The notes under the pieces are model-generated. The model was given only the letters and a program-made list of their open reading frames with translations, made no database searches and was not told the origin of the DNA. Shown here piece by piece: positions 1 through 8,712 of a stretch of 63,774 nucleotides of DNA. How positions within the stretch are numbered: position 1 is the first letter of the stretch; every line of letters begins with the position of its first letter. This DNA comes from Candidatus Auribacter fodinae (GTDB taxonomy: Bacteria > Auribacterota > Auribacteria > Auribacterales > Auribacteraceae): NCBI GenBank assembly GCA_003599815.1, contig QZJZ01000054.1:1-63774 (forward strand), given 5' to 3'. The position numbers were made by a program, and so were the translations under genes.

Positions 1-144
1 TAGGGGTTCAGTATTGTTTGGTCACATTACTTACCGTTGAAAGAGTAACCTATTTTATTACTCATGTGTCAGATTTTATCGCGACTAATTCAAATAAAAC
101 ACTAAAAAATCACTCCTTTACTCTGAAAGCCGACGAAATCAGTA
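1..144. other. intergenic edge, no gene seen
   Basis: This stretch lies beyond the stop codon of the minus-strand GH63-like gene. I see no open frame of useful length, no RNA gene and no clear hairpin terminator in it. A gene to the left may end near here, but nothing supports one. Confidence 0.5.
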
Positions 145-2937
145 TTAAATAGTAGTCTTACTTCTGCTTCCAGCTAAGTCAACCTTTTTACGCTTACTTA
201 ACGCATTAAGGCGGGAATAAATTTTTTCTTCAGTAATTTCTGGTTCGGAATCTTCTTCCAATATATTAAAGAACTGAATATCTTTAGCCACCAGTCCGGT
301 CCATCCTGTTTGATGGCTTGCCCCAAGCCCGGCGCCGTTGTCACCATGAAAATATTCATAAAACAAAATGTTATCGCGCCAGTAAGGGTCGTTTTGGAAC
401 TTTTTATTGCACCCGAATACAGGGCGTTCTCCTTTTTCATTGCGCAGGAAAATCTTTTTTAACCGGTCCGCAATCTCATTCGCGACTTCATATAAATTCA
501 TCATCTTGCCCGAACCGGTAGGGCATTCAACAACAAAATCGTTACCGTAGTATTTATACATATTCATCAAAGAGCGAATAATCATAACATTAATCGGAAA
601 CCATATAGGACCCCGCCAGTTAGAATTTCCCCCGAACATTCCCGTATCCGATTCGGCAGGAAGGTAAGAAACGTTATAATTTGCATTTCCAGATTTAAAT
701 ACAAACGGATGTTCACGATGATATTTTGATAAAGACCGAATACCATAATCACTTAGGAACTCATCAGGGTCAAGCATTTTGGCAAGTACACGCCTCAATT
801 TATTATCATTCAGCATAGACAGCATATGCCGCCCCTGAATTCCTTCTTTGCCGGGATGTGTAATTTCAGAAAACAGGTCGGGGTAGCGGTTCACAAACGT
901 TCTACATTTCTTAAGCAGGTCGGGATATTTTTCCAATACTTCCGCAGGAATCACCGAAGTAGCGCACAAAGGGAGCAATCCTACAATAGACCGAACTTTC
1001 ATTCTTTCAGCTTTTCCATCAGGAAATCGGATAATATCATAGAAGAAACCATCCTGCTCATCCCACATTTCATCTTCATGTTCCCCAATCCTGTCTGTAG
1101 CCGCGGCAATCCAGACAAAATGCTGAAAAAACTTCAATACGAAATCTTCGTACATTTTATCGTACAAGCATAATTCAAGAGCTATCTGCAGCATTTCCTG
1201 ACAGAAAATCGCCATCCATGCAGTAGCGTCTGCCTGTTCCAGGCACCCCCCGGTCGGAAGGGGCGAACTTCTGTCAAAAACGCCTATGTTATCCAGTCCG
1301 AGAAACCCGCCTTCAAAAATATTTCGTCCGTCTCTGTCTTTCCTGTTTAGCCACCATGTAAAGCCCATCAGCAAATGACTGAACGTTTGTTTCAAGAAAG
1401 CCACAGTGTCGCTATCGTCTAAACCGAAAATCTTTTTTATGTATTTACGCTGTCTGTATATGTTCATCGCCGCCCACGGATGAACAGGAGGATTCACATC
1501 GTCAAAATTCCATTCATACGCCGGAATTTGCCCATTTGGATGCAAATAGGCGTTGCTCAGCATAAGCTGAAGCTGTTTCTGAGCAAAATCCCCGTCAACC
1601 ATTGATAAAGCCGAACAGTGAAAACACAGATCCCATGCCGCAAACCATGGATATTCCCATTTATCCGGCATGGAAATCACGTCATGCGCCTGCATATGCG
1701 ACCATTTTCGGTTTCTGATATTGGAAGTAAGCGTAGCACTAGGCGTAAATCCATGCTCTTTAAGCCATAAGTCTACATCATAAATGTAACATTGCTTTGT
1801 CCAAAGCATTCCAGCAAGAGCCTGACGCATTACCAACCGTTCATCTTCAGTTGTTTTTTTCGGGGTTATAAGATCATAAAACTCGTCTGCTTCGTTTTTG
1901 CGTTCCTTAAAGATATCTTCAAAGGACGCATCAAGCGGATGTATATTTTCGAAATCAAAGATTTTATCCGTCAGGCGAAGCCGAATCACAGACTCTTGCC
2001 CTGGGTCAACCATAATACTGTAATTTGCTGATACTTTGGTGCCGCACTGTTTAGGATTAACGGCATCCTTTTTATCTGCAACAATAAAATCGTTAATTCC
2101 ATCCTTTACATACGGAGAAAGGTTCGGTGTACCGAATAGCCTCTGGTTATTAGTCTCGTTCTCGGTAAAAAGAAGAGGGACTTTCTCCTCGCAGTACAAA
2201 TTCATCCTGTTGAGATTAATATGTTCAGCAGATACTCCACTGTAACCAGAAGGGGTTCTCATCTTATAAAGTTTTGGGTTCGTCGGAAGTTCAGACACCT
2301 GCCATATATTCCTGAACCACAATGTAGGCAGGACATGGAGCGGCGCAGGGTCAGCGCCTCGATTACAAACAGTAATTTTGATTAAAATATCATTGCAGTC
2401 CTGTTTCGCGTATTCGATAAATATATCGAAATATCTGTTATCGTCAAAAATACCGGTATCTATCAGTTCATACTCAAATTCGTTACGGGAACGATTCCTG
2501 TTTTTAATCACAATATCTTCATACGGATACGCATTCTGGGGATATTTATATAAATATTTCATATAGGAGTGGGTAGGAGTATTGTCGAGGTAATAATAAT
2601 ATTCTTTTACGTCTTCGCCGTGATTCCCTTCCGAATTTGACAAACCGAAAAGGCGCTCTTTAATGATTGGGTCTTTCGTGTTCCAGAACGCAACCGCAAA
2701 ACAGAGGTACATGCCGTCCTCACAAATACCAGCTATGCCGTCTTCGCCCCAGCGGTACACACGAGACCGTGCCTGATCATGTGTAAAATAGTTCCATGCA
2801 TCCTGAGACTCGCTGTAATCCTCTCGTACGGTACCCCACTGGCGTTCACTTAAATATGGCCCCCATTTTTTCCATGGCACATTGTTTATATTGGCATCGG
2901 TCAATCTTTTTAGTTCGCCATTAATGGATGAACTCAT
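145..2937 (-). CDS. GH63 / MGH1-like glycoside hydrolase
   Basis: A 930-residue protein resembling the large bacterial glycoside hydrolase family 63 group (mannosyl-oligosaccharide glucosidase-like, MGH1-like). The N-terminal half carries the beta-rich part, with motifs such as SERQWGTVREDYS near residue 30. The C-terminal half looks like an (alpha/alpha)6 barrel, with acidic motifs EGGFLGLDNIGVFDRS and GNSNWRGPIWFPIN that fit the sugar-binding cleft. No signal peptide is visible, so a cytoplasmic role on glucosides such as glucosylglycerate or trehalose-like solutes is possible; the substrate is inference. An upstream AGGA and the family-like N-terminus support the start. It follows the DUF4239 gene by 23 bases on the same strand and may be co-transcribed with it. 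Confidence 0.85.
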   Translation of the reverse strand: MSSSINGELKRLTDANINNVPWKKWGPYLSERQWGTVREDYSESQDAWNYFTHDQARSRVYRWGEDGIAGICEDGMYLCFAVAFWNTKDPIIKERLFGLSNSEGNHGEDVKEYYYYLDNTPTHSYMKYLYKYPQNAYPYEDIVIKNRNRSRNEFEYELIDTGIFDDNRYFDIFIEYAKQDCNDILIKITVCNRGADPAPLHVLPTLWFRNIWQVSELPTNPKLYKMRTPSGYSGVSAEHINLNRMNLYCEEKVPLLFTENETNNQRLFGTPNLSPYVKDGINDFIVADKKDAVNPKQCGTKVSANYSIMVDPGQESVIRLRLTDKIFDFENIHPLDASFEDIFKERKNEADEFYDLITPKKTTEDERLVMRQALAGMLWTKQCYIYDVDLWLKEHGFTPSATLTSNIRNRKWSHMQAHDVISMPDKWEYPWFAAWDLCFHCSALSMVDGDFAQKQLQLMLSNAYLHPNGQIPAYEWNFDDVNPPVHPWAAMNIYRQRKYIKKIFGLDDSDTVAFLKQTFSHLLMGFTWWLNRKDRDGRNIFEGGFLGLDNIGVFDRSSPLPTGGCLEQADATAWMAIFCQEMLQIALELCLYDKMYEDFVLKFFQHFVWIAAATDRIGEHEDEMWDEQDGFFYDIIRFPDGKAERMKVRSIVGLLPLCATSVIPAEVLEKYPDLLKKCRTFVNRYPDLFSEITHPGKEGIQGRHMLSMLNDNKLRRVLAKMLDPDEFLSDYGIRSLSKYHREHPFVFKSGNANYNVSYLPAESDTGMFGGNSNWRGPIWFPINVMIIRSLMNMYKYYGNDFVVECPTGSGKMMNLYEVANEIADRLKKIFLRNEKGERPVFGCNKKFQNDPYWRDNILFYEYFHGDNGAGLGASHQTGWTGLVAKDIQFFNILEEDSEPEITEEKIYSRLNALSKRKKVDLAGSRSKTTI

Positions 2938-2960
2938 TTTTTTGATTTTCCTTATTTTTA

Positions 2961-3758
2961 TTATTTTATATACTCCAATTTCTGCTGAAGATTAATCATT
3001 GGTTGCTGGTTAATCTTTATATTTCCTGTTCCTGTGCGATCCAGATCAAAAATCAGTAATATAACAACAGAAAAAACAAGTGCGAGCCCTATTGAAATCA
3101 TCCAATTGACTTTACCAAACCTGCCGAAATAATATCCGACGGATGCCATAGATAGAATGGTTACGCTTAAAAGAACAATCCAGATAATAGAGGGGATACG
3201 ATAAAGACCTACCGTGAGGCGGGCCGTATGCAATTCGATTAAGTTGTTCAAAGATTCAACGAAAAGCGCACCGATATCTGAATTAAGATCAGATCTCGAA
3301 ATCTTTTCTGCATGCGCCCATAGTTGAGTATGAATCGCCTCTGAATTTTTAATAATCTGCTGATACTGCTGATAGGTCAATTCAACGACACGTGTATCGA
3401 CAGCGCGAGTATCAACATACTTTTTAATGTCACGGCGAATGTCAGAACGTGACGGTTCTGCAAAAAAACCTGCCCGGAGATACGTGGTTTCGATTGCGTT
3501 GACTTCATCCAGCAGTAATTGTTTTCGTGCACCAAACCTATCCGCAGACATCCCAAAAGAAAATGCAAGTATGAACGCCAGCAACCCTAATGTTGCGCCG
3601 ACCACCGTGCCGACTGATGATTCATGTTCTCCATCATCTTTTTTTGACTTAATATTGGCTATTATTATACCAAGTTTTATTGAGAGCAAAACAACAAAAA
3701 CGGAGAGAAAATATATTACCCAGAAAGGTACAACATCAAAAAATCGATCAATATTCAT
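2961..3758 (-). CDS. DUF4239 (bestrophin-like) membrane protein
   Basis: A 265-residue integral membrane protein with two hydrophobic segments near the N-terminus (about residues 12-35 and 52-70) and two near the C-terminus (about 190-210 and 217-240). They flank a soluble helical region containing FGARKQLLLDEVNAIETTYL. This layout and the phrase LLAFILAFSFGMSADRFGAR are typical of the DUF4239/bestrophin-like family, whose function is unsettled (possible ion channel). An AGGAG about 10 bases upstream of the ATG supports the start. It lies immediately upstream of the GH63-like gene and probably leads that two-gene unit. Confidence 0.8.
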   Translation of the reverse strand: MNIDRFFDVVPFWVIYFLSVFVVLLSIKLGIIIANIKSKKDDGEHESSVGTVVGATLGLLAFILAFSFGMSADRFGARKQLLLDEVNAIETTYLRAGFFAEPSRSDIRRDIKKYVDTRAVDTRVVELTYQQYQQIIKNSEAIHTQLWAHAEKISRSDLNSDIGALFVESLNNLIELHTARLTVGLYRIPSIIWIVLLSVTILSMASVGYYFGRFGKVNWMISIGLALVFSVVILLIFDLDRTGTGNIKINQQPMINLQQKLEYIK

Positions 3759-4051
3759 AGAAGAATAACTCCTAAATTAGTTTTATTTTCAGTGAAAGAT
3801 ATTAAGGCAAGAGAAAAACAATTAACATTATAAATTTAAGACAAACAAATTTAAAACGCAATATATTTTACTATTTATAAGAAAATTTCATATTATAATC
3901 AGCGGACGTTCAAGTAGAGAATAAAGCTTTAATCCTAATTTTTACATATTAAGTATATTGCCGCCCGTTATATAATACGTAATGGTTTTTGTTACACTTA
4001 ACAGATGGAAGAAAGCTTTCAATTTTTTTTGGTTTTCTGTGATATTAGTGC
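3759..4051. other. AT-rich divergent intergenic region
   Basis: A low-GC spacer between the minus-strand DUF4239 gene and the plus-strand tRNA-Gly/tig unit. It must hold the minus-strand promoter, and TATAAT-like strings occur on that strand, but no convincing -35/-10 pair stands out. No protein gene is supported; a short minus-strand frame running through here also crosses the tRNA and is spurious. Confidence 0.5.
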
Positions 4052-4080
4052 TTGACATGGAATAGTCGGATACATAAAAT
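4052..4080 (+). promoter_or_regulatory. sigma-70 promoter for tRNA-Gly and tig
   Basis: TTGACA at 4052-4057 and TAAAAT at 4075-4080 are separated by 17 bases, a near-consensus housekeeping promoter. Transcription would start near 4087, about 50 bases before the tRNA. No other clear promoter lies between the tRNA and tig, so it may drive tRNA-Gly, tig, clpP and clpX as one transcript. Confidence 0.7.
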
Positions 4081-4138
4081 AGGGCACATAAATTTTGAAA
4101 ATATAGTTTTTGGTTGAATACTTTGAGAAAAGTGTTGA

Positions 4139-4213
4139 GCGAGCGTAGCTCAGGGGTAGAGCGCAACCTTGCCAAGGTTGATGTCGTGGGTTCAAATCCC
4201 ATCGCTCGCTCCA
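4139..4213 (+). tRNA. tRNA-Gly(GCC)
   Basis: A complete cloverleaf. Acceptor arms GCGAGCG (4139-4145) and CGCTCGC (4203-4209) pair perfectly. The D stem is GCTC/GAGC, the anticodon stem CAACC/GGTTG encloses loop TTGCCAA with anticodon GCC at 4171-4173, and the T arm has loop TTCAAAT. Discriminator T and an encoded CCA end the gene. It lies only 54 bases before the tig start, so processing of a tRNA-mRNA transcript is likely. Confidence 0.97.
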
Positions 4214-4267
4214 TTTTTTTATATGGACGCAGTCCGGTATTCGAATCAGTCTTATGGGGAGGTTGTA

Positions 4268-5533
4268 GTGGTTAATGTTACTGTGGATAAAATTGGGCCG
4301 TGCAAACACCGGCTCAACATTGAAGTTCCTGTTGAAGATATAAAAAAAGAGTATGAAAGCATTGTTGGGGAATTCGTCAAGCATGCCGAAATCTCTGGGT
4401 TTAGAAAAGGCAAAGTTCCTCGCAAGATGGTTGAGTCACGCTTTAAAGACGAGATCATCGAAGAAATGCATAAACGACTGATATCAAGTTCATATCAGGA
4501 ATCTATCAAAAAGCATAATTTGCGGCCTGTGCATACTCCAAAGATAGATAATGTTAAGTTTGACCTTAATGCTCCGCTGACATACACCGCTGAGCTTGAA
4601 GTAGAACCTTCGATTGCCCTGAAAGATTACGACGGGATAAAAATCAAGGTAAAAAAAGTGTCTGTTGGAGATGACGAGAAAGATCAGTATGTCGAATCGC
4701 TCCGTGACGCTCATGCCACTCTGGAAAACATTGAAGACAGGGAGTTGCTCATTGGTGACTATGCTATCATTGACTACAAACTGCAAGACGAAGAAGGGCA
4801 GGAAATAGAAAAAGGAACATCAAAGCTCATTTTCCTCGATAAAAATCAGGGGTTCCTGTCAGGAGTCATTGAAAAAATGGAAGGCATGTCTATCGGAGAT
4901 TCACGAACAATGGATATGACACTGCCTGACACTTATTATAAAAAAGAATTCGCAGGCAAAAATGTCACTATTGATATGACTCTTCATGAAATAAAACAAA
5001 AATTACTTCCTGAAGTGGACGATAATTTTGCCAGAAATCTTGGAAAATTTGACAATATTAATGAGTTAATGGCGGAAATTGAAAAGGTATTGCTCGAACA
5101 AAAGAAATCACAACAGCGAGCTGACGGCAAGCAGCAGATATCTGATTATCTGATAGACAAACATTCTTTTGATCTTCCTGAATCGGTTGTCGCCAATGAA
5201 ACCGACCATGTAATGCGTGAATTTGCCCAATCTCAGCAAAAAACGGAAAACATTGATGCAAAGAAATTACAGAAAGAGGCTCGTCAGGAAGCTGAAAAAA
5301 GAGTTAAAGTTGCTTATATTCTTGCAGATATTGCCGAAAAAGAAAGAATCAAAGTCGATAAAAGAGAAATCGATGTACAAATCGCACGGATGGCCGCATC
5401 ATTTAACATTAATGCAGAGCATCTCAAGTCTCAGCTAATTGAAAATGGCGGTATTTATGGACTGCAAGAACGTATTTTGCAGGATAAGGTCTTGGATTTT
5501 CTGTTCGATAAAGCAAAAGTAACAGAAAAATAA
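4268..5533 (+). CDS. tig: trigger factor, ribosome-associated chaperone
   Basis: A 421-residue trigger factor with peptidyl-prolyl isomerase activity that binds ribosomes at the nascent-chain exit. The ribosome-binding N-domain contains the signature GFRKGKVPRKMVESRF. A central FKBP-like domain (about residues 150-240) and a helical C-terminal chaperone region follow. I chose GTG at 4268 because GGGGAGG lies about five bases upstream and the product then begins MVNVTVDKIGPCKHRLN, matching the family start. An ATG at 4223 would add 15 residues with no homology, and a longer frame would run into the tRNA. It is followed by clpP after 18 bases, a classic tig-clpP-clpX order. Confidence 0.95.
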   Translation: MVNVTVDKIGPCKHRLNIEVPVEDIKKEYESIVGEFVKHAEISGFRKGKVPRKMVESRFKDEIIEEMHKRLISSSYQESIKKHNLRPVHTPKIDNVKFDLNAPLTYTAELEVEPSIALKDYDGIKIKVKKVSVGDDEKDQYVESLRDAHATLENIEDRELLIGDYAIIDYKLQDEEGQEIEKGTSKLIFLDKNQGFLSGVIEKMEGMSIGDSRTMDMTLPDTYYKKEFAGKNVTIDMTLHEIKQKLLPEVDDNFARNLGKFDNINELMAEIEKVLLEQKKSQQRADGKQQISDYLIDKHSFDLPESVVANETDHVMREFAQSQQKTENIDAKKLQKEARQEAEKRVKVAYILADIAEKERIKVDKREIDVQIARMAASFNINAEHLKSQLIENGGIYGLQERILQDKVLDFLFDKAKVTEK

Positions 5534-5551
5534 TTGCAAGAGGAGCAAATC

Positions 5552-6163
5552 ATGGTCAGATCAAGTATTCCATTTCCTACAGTCATCGAACAAACCGGAC
5601 GTAATTTCAGTCAGTATGATTTATTTTCCCGCTTGTTAAAAGACCGTATTATCTTTATTGGCGACGCTATTACCGATGATATGGCTAACATTGTTGTTGC
5701 TGAACTTCTGTTTCTTCAGATGGATGACCCTAAAAAGGACATCAATATATATATTAATTCACCCGGTGGGTCTGTGACAGCCGGACTCGCAATCTACGAT
5801 ACCATTCAGTTCGTTTCCTGTGATGTCAATACATACTGCATCGGACAGGCAGCAAGCATGGGGGCTGTTCTCCTTGCCGCTGGAACTACTGGCAAACGAT
5901 ATGGTTTGCCTCATGCACGCATAATGATTCATCAGCCTTGGGGCGGCGCCCGTGGTACTGCGGCGGACATCAGCATTCAGGCGAAAGAAATTTTACGGTT
6001 AAAAGATGAACTTAATAAGATATTAGGTTATCATACAGGGAAAGAAATAGAAGCAATTTCCCGTGATACAGATCGTGATTTCTTTATGAGCGCTGACGAA
6101 GCCAAAGATTATGGTCTTATCGACGAAGTTATTGCTCTTCAAAATGCGAAAAAACCTAAATAA
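5552..6163 (+). CDS. clpP: ATP-dependent Clp protease proteolytic subunit
   Basis: A 203-residue serine peptidase that forms the ClpP tetradecamer and degrades proteins unfolded by ClpX. The catalytic triad is intact: Ser102 in [14 protein letters not shown], His127 in MIHQPWGG and Asp172 in [10 protein letters not shown]. The length is standard. The start at 5552 is fixed by AGAGGAG just upstream; a TTG 18 bases earlier in frame would place the Shine-Dalgarno inside the gene. It sits between tig and clpX, and a short propeptide (about ten residues before VIEQTGR) is likely. Confidence 0.97.
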   Translation: MVRSSIPFPTVIEQTGRNFSQYDLFSRLLKDRIIFIGDAITDDMANIVVAELLFLQMDDPKKDINIYINSPGGSVTAGLAIYDTIQFVSCDVNTYCIGQAASMGAVLLAAGTTGKRYGLPHARIMIHQPWGGARGTAADISIQAKEILRLKDELNKILGYHTGKEIEAISRDTDRDFFMSADEAKDYGLIDEVIALQNAKKPK

Positions 6164-6174
6164 AGTGGTGCCGA

Positions 6175-7437
6175 ATGACAAAATCCAGTGGCAATAGGCC
6201 TGTACTTCACAGGTGTTCTTTCTGCAATAAAGCTCAAAACGAGGTTAAAAAACTTATCGCGGGACCAGGGGTTTTTATCTGCGATGAATGCGTAGGATTA
6301 TGTAAAAACATAATCGATAAAGAATTACGCGAAGTTTCGCGCAAACGTATCTCACGTATGCGGATACTGAAACCCTCTGAGATTAAAGATAAACTGGATG
6401 AATTTGTCATTGGTCAGGAAAGAGCAAAAAAAGCAATTGCTGTGGCAGTTTACAATCACTATAAGCGGATTACCGGAGTACGTGAAGATTCCGATGTGGA
6501 AATCGAAAAGAGCAATATTCTGCTCATCGGACCGACCGGTTCTGGAAAAACGTTGCTTGCCAGAACATTAGCCCGTATCCTTGATGTACCTTTCTGTATT
6601 GCTGATGCCACAACATTAACAGAAGCCGGTTACGTCGGTGAAGACGTGGAAAATATACTGTTGCGCCTGTTGCAAGTTGCTGATTTTGATGTTAAAAGAG
6701 CTGAATTAGGTATTATTTATATTGATGAAATCGACAAAATAGCGCGCAGTACTGATAATGTATCAATTACTCGTGACGTTTCCGGCGAAGGCGTTCAGCA
6801 GGCTTTATTAAAAATATTGGAAGGCACTATTGCCAATGTACCTCCTCAAGGCGGACGCAAACACCCTCATCAGGAATTTATTCACGTTAATACCGAGAAA
6901 ATCCTCTTTATCTGCGGAGGCGCGTTTACCGATCTCGATAAAATCATTCGCAAGCGTATCGGGCAGAAGATTATAGGTTTCGGCACCGATGTAAGCAAAG
7001 AGCACGATGTCACGGATAAAACGAATATTCTTAATCATGTTGAATCTGAAGATATTCTGAAATTCGGTATGATTCCTGAATTCATCGGTCGTTTACCAGT
7101 AATAGCTACGCTAAATGAACTCAAGGAAGAACAACTTTTCCAGATTCTGACCGAACCGAGAAATGCATTGCTTAAACAATATAAAAAGCTGTTTGAACTC
7201 GAAGATGTTGAGCTGGAATTTGACGATGACGCCATCGCCGAACTTGCGAAAACCGCTATCTCAAAAAATACGGGAGCTCGTGCTCTTCGTTCCATGCTTG
7301 AACAGCTGATGATGGATATAATGTATGAGATACCTTCCAGGGACGATGTAAAGTCCGTACGAATAACGAAAGATGTTGTGCAAGGCAAAGCTGCACCCAT
7401 CACACAGAAGTATTCTTCCAAGAAAAGAATTGCATAA
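6175..7437 (+). CDS. clpX: Clp protease ATP-binding subunit ClpX
   Basis: A 420-residue AAA+ unfoldase that recognises tagged substrates and feeds ClpP. The N-terminal zinc domain has Cys14, Cys17, Cys36 and Cys39. Walker A is GPTGSGKT (about 119-126) and Walker B is [10 protein letters not shown]; the pore loop GYVGED and sensor-2 GARALRSM are present. Length and domain order match the family. It starts 11 bases after clpP and is probably co-transcribed with it. Confidence 0.97.
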   Translation: MTKSSGNRPVLHRCSFCNKAQNEVKKLIAGPGVFICDECVGLCKNIIDKELREVSRKRISRMRILKPSEIKDKLDEFVIGQERAKKAIAVAVYNHYKRITGVREDSDVEIEKSNILLIGPTGSGKTLLARTLARILDVPFCIADATTLTEAGYVGEDVENILLRLLQVADFDVKRAELGIIYIDEIDKIARSTDNVSITRDVSGEGVQQALLKILEGTIANVPPQGGRKHPHQEFIHVNTEKILFICGGAFTDLDKIIRKRIGQKIIGFGTDVSKEHDVTDKTNILNHVESEDILKFGMIPEFIGRLPVIATLNELKEEQLFQILTEPRNALLKQYKKLFELEDVELEFDDDAIAELAKTAISKNTGARALRSMLEQLMMDIMYEIPSRDDVKSVRITKDVVQGKAAPITQKYSSKKRIA

Positions 7438-7442
7438 AATTC

Positions 7443-7471
7443 TTGCAACTTACAATGATCTGAGATACTAT
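7443..7471 (+). promoter_or_regulatory. possible promoter of the 7.5-20 kb operon
   Basis: TTGCAA at 7443-7448 and TACTAT at 7466-7471 are spaced 17 bases. Transcription would start near 7478 and leave a leader of about 87 bases before the aminotransferase GTG. The match is moderate, and other AT-rich strings in the spacer could serve instead. No terminator for clpX is obvious here. Confidence 0.4.
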
Positions 7472-7564
7472 TTCAACTTAAACTTTTAGTGAAACAGATA
7501 TTTTACGTTCAAAGTACATATTAGTTGTTTTTCAACATTCACCCATCATAGAAAGGGGATATCT

Positions 7565-8698
7565 GTGAAGAAAGAATATCTCATGGCACCAGGACCGTCA
7601 CCGGTTCCTCCGGCGGCGTTGCTTGACATGGCTCAACCTATTTTCCATCACCGGACACCTCGTTTCAAAACCTTGTTCGGGCAGGTAAACGAAATGCTGA
7701 AAGTTGCTTTTCGTACGGCAAACCCTGTTATTACGTTTACCTCATCAGGAACAGGCGCTCTTGAAGCATCCATGGTAAACACGATGTCGCCCGGGGATAA
7801 AGCGATTGTCATCAATGGTGGAAAGTTCGGTGAACGTTTTCTAGACATCTGCAACGCATATTGCATTAACGTTGTTGAAATACCGGTGGAATGGGGAACA
7901 GCGGTCGATCCTGCAGTAGTTGAAGCTAAACTTAAAGAGCATCCTGACGCAAAAGTAGTGTGCTCAACATTATGCGAAACGTCTACAGGCGTATTAACAG
8001 ATATTAAAGCGCTGGGCGCTATTGTGGCGAAGACCGATGCAATTCTGATTTGCGATGCAATAAGCGGTCTTGCCGCCGATGATATACGCACTGACGAGTG
8101 GCAGGTAGACATGGTCGCAGGCGGTTCACAAAAGGCACTGATGATACCGCCCGGACTCGGATTTCTCAGTGTTTCCGAAAAAGCAAAAAAACTTATCGAC
8201 AATGCAAAATGCCAGAAATTCTATTTTAATCTGAAAAAAGCGCTGAAATCATATGCGGAAAGCGATACGCCGTGGACTCCGGCGCTGACATTGATTGTCG
8301 GGCTTCATCGTACCTTAAACATGATCATTGAAGAAGGTATGGATAATGTTATTGCCCGGCATGCAAAATTAGCAAACGCAACCCGCACCGGTATTAAGGC
8401 TATTGGGCTCGACTTATATGCTCCAACCTGCCCCTCTAACGCCGTAACAGCGGTTAAAGTGCCGGAAAAAATTGACGGACTGGCTTTTGTCAAAAAGATC
8501 AGAGATGAAAAAGGCATTACTATTGCCGGCGGGCAATCCCAGGCAAAAGGCAAGATATTCCGTCTTGCTCACATGGGATACGCAGTTGACTATGATGTAT
8601 TAACAGCCCTTGCAGCAACAGAAAAAGTACTCTATGACCTTGGATTCTCGTTTGAGATTGGAGAGTCTGTCAAAGCTGCTCAAAAAGCGTTATTATAG
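7565..8698 (+). CDS. class V aminotransferase (serine/alanine-glyoxylate type)
   Basis: A 377-residue PLP enzyme of the alanine-glyoxylate / serine-pyruvate aminotransferase group. The PLP lysine is Lys190 in GGSQKALMIPPGLGF, and the cofactor aspartate lies in LICDAISGL. The GTG start follows GAAAGGGGAT. It lies 14 bases before serA, and no phosphoserine aminotransferase of the SerC type is seen in the window. In several lineages a class V enzyme next to serA makes phosphoserine, so that role is likely here. The alternative is a glyoxylate-linked transaminase. Confidence 0.88.
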   Translation: MKKEYLMAPGPSPVPPAALLDMAQPIFHHRTPRFKTLFGQVNEMLKVAFRTANPVITFTSSGTGALEASMVNTMSPGDKAIVINGGKFGERFLDICNAYCINVVEIPVEWGTAVDPAVVEAKLKEHPDAKVVCSTLCETSTGVLTDIKALGAIVAKTDAILICDAISGLAADDIRTDEWQVDMVAGGSQKALMIPPGLGFLSVSEKAKKLIDNAKCQKFYFNLKKALKSYAESDTPWTPALTLIVGLHRTLNMIIEEGMDNVIARHAKLANATRTGIKAIGLDLYAPTCPSNAVTAVKVPEKIDGLAFVKKIRDEKGITIAGGQSQAKGKIFRLAHMGYAVDYDVLTALAATEKVLYDLGFSFEIGESVKAAQKALL

Positions 8699-8712
8699 GA
8701 GACCGTTACGCT

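Noticed and set aside
4169-4267. Longer reading frame for trigger factor starting inside the tRNA
   Set aside because: It overlaps the tRNA-Gly gene; the GTG at 4268 has a strong ribosome site and gives the family-typical N-terminus.
3942-4384. Minus-strand frames of 90 and 121 codons across tRNA-Gly
   Set aside because: They run antisense through the tRNA and the tig start and resemble the usual spurious proteins predicted over tRNA genes.
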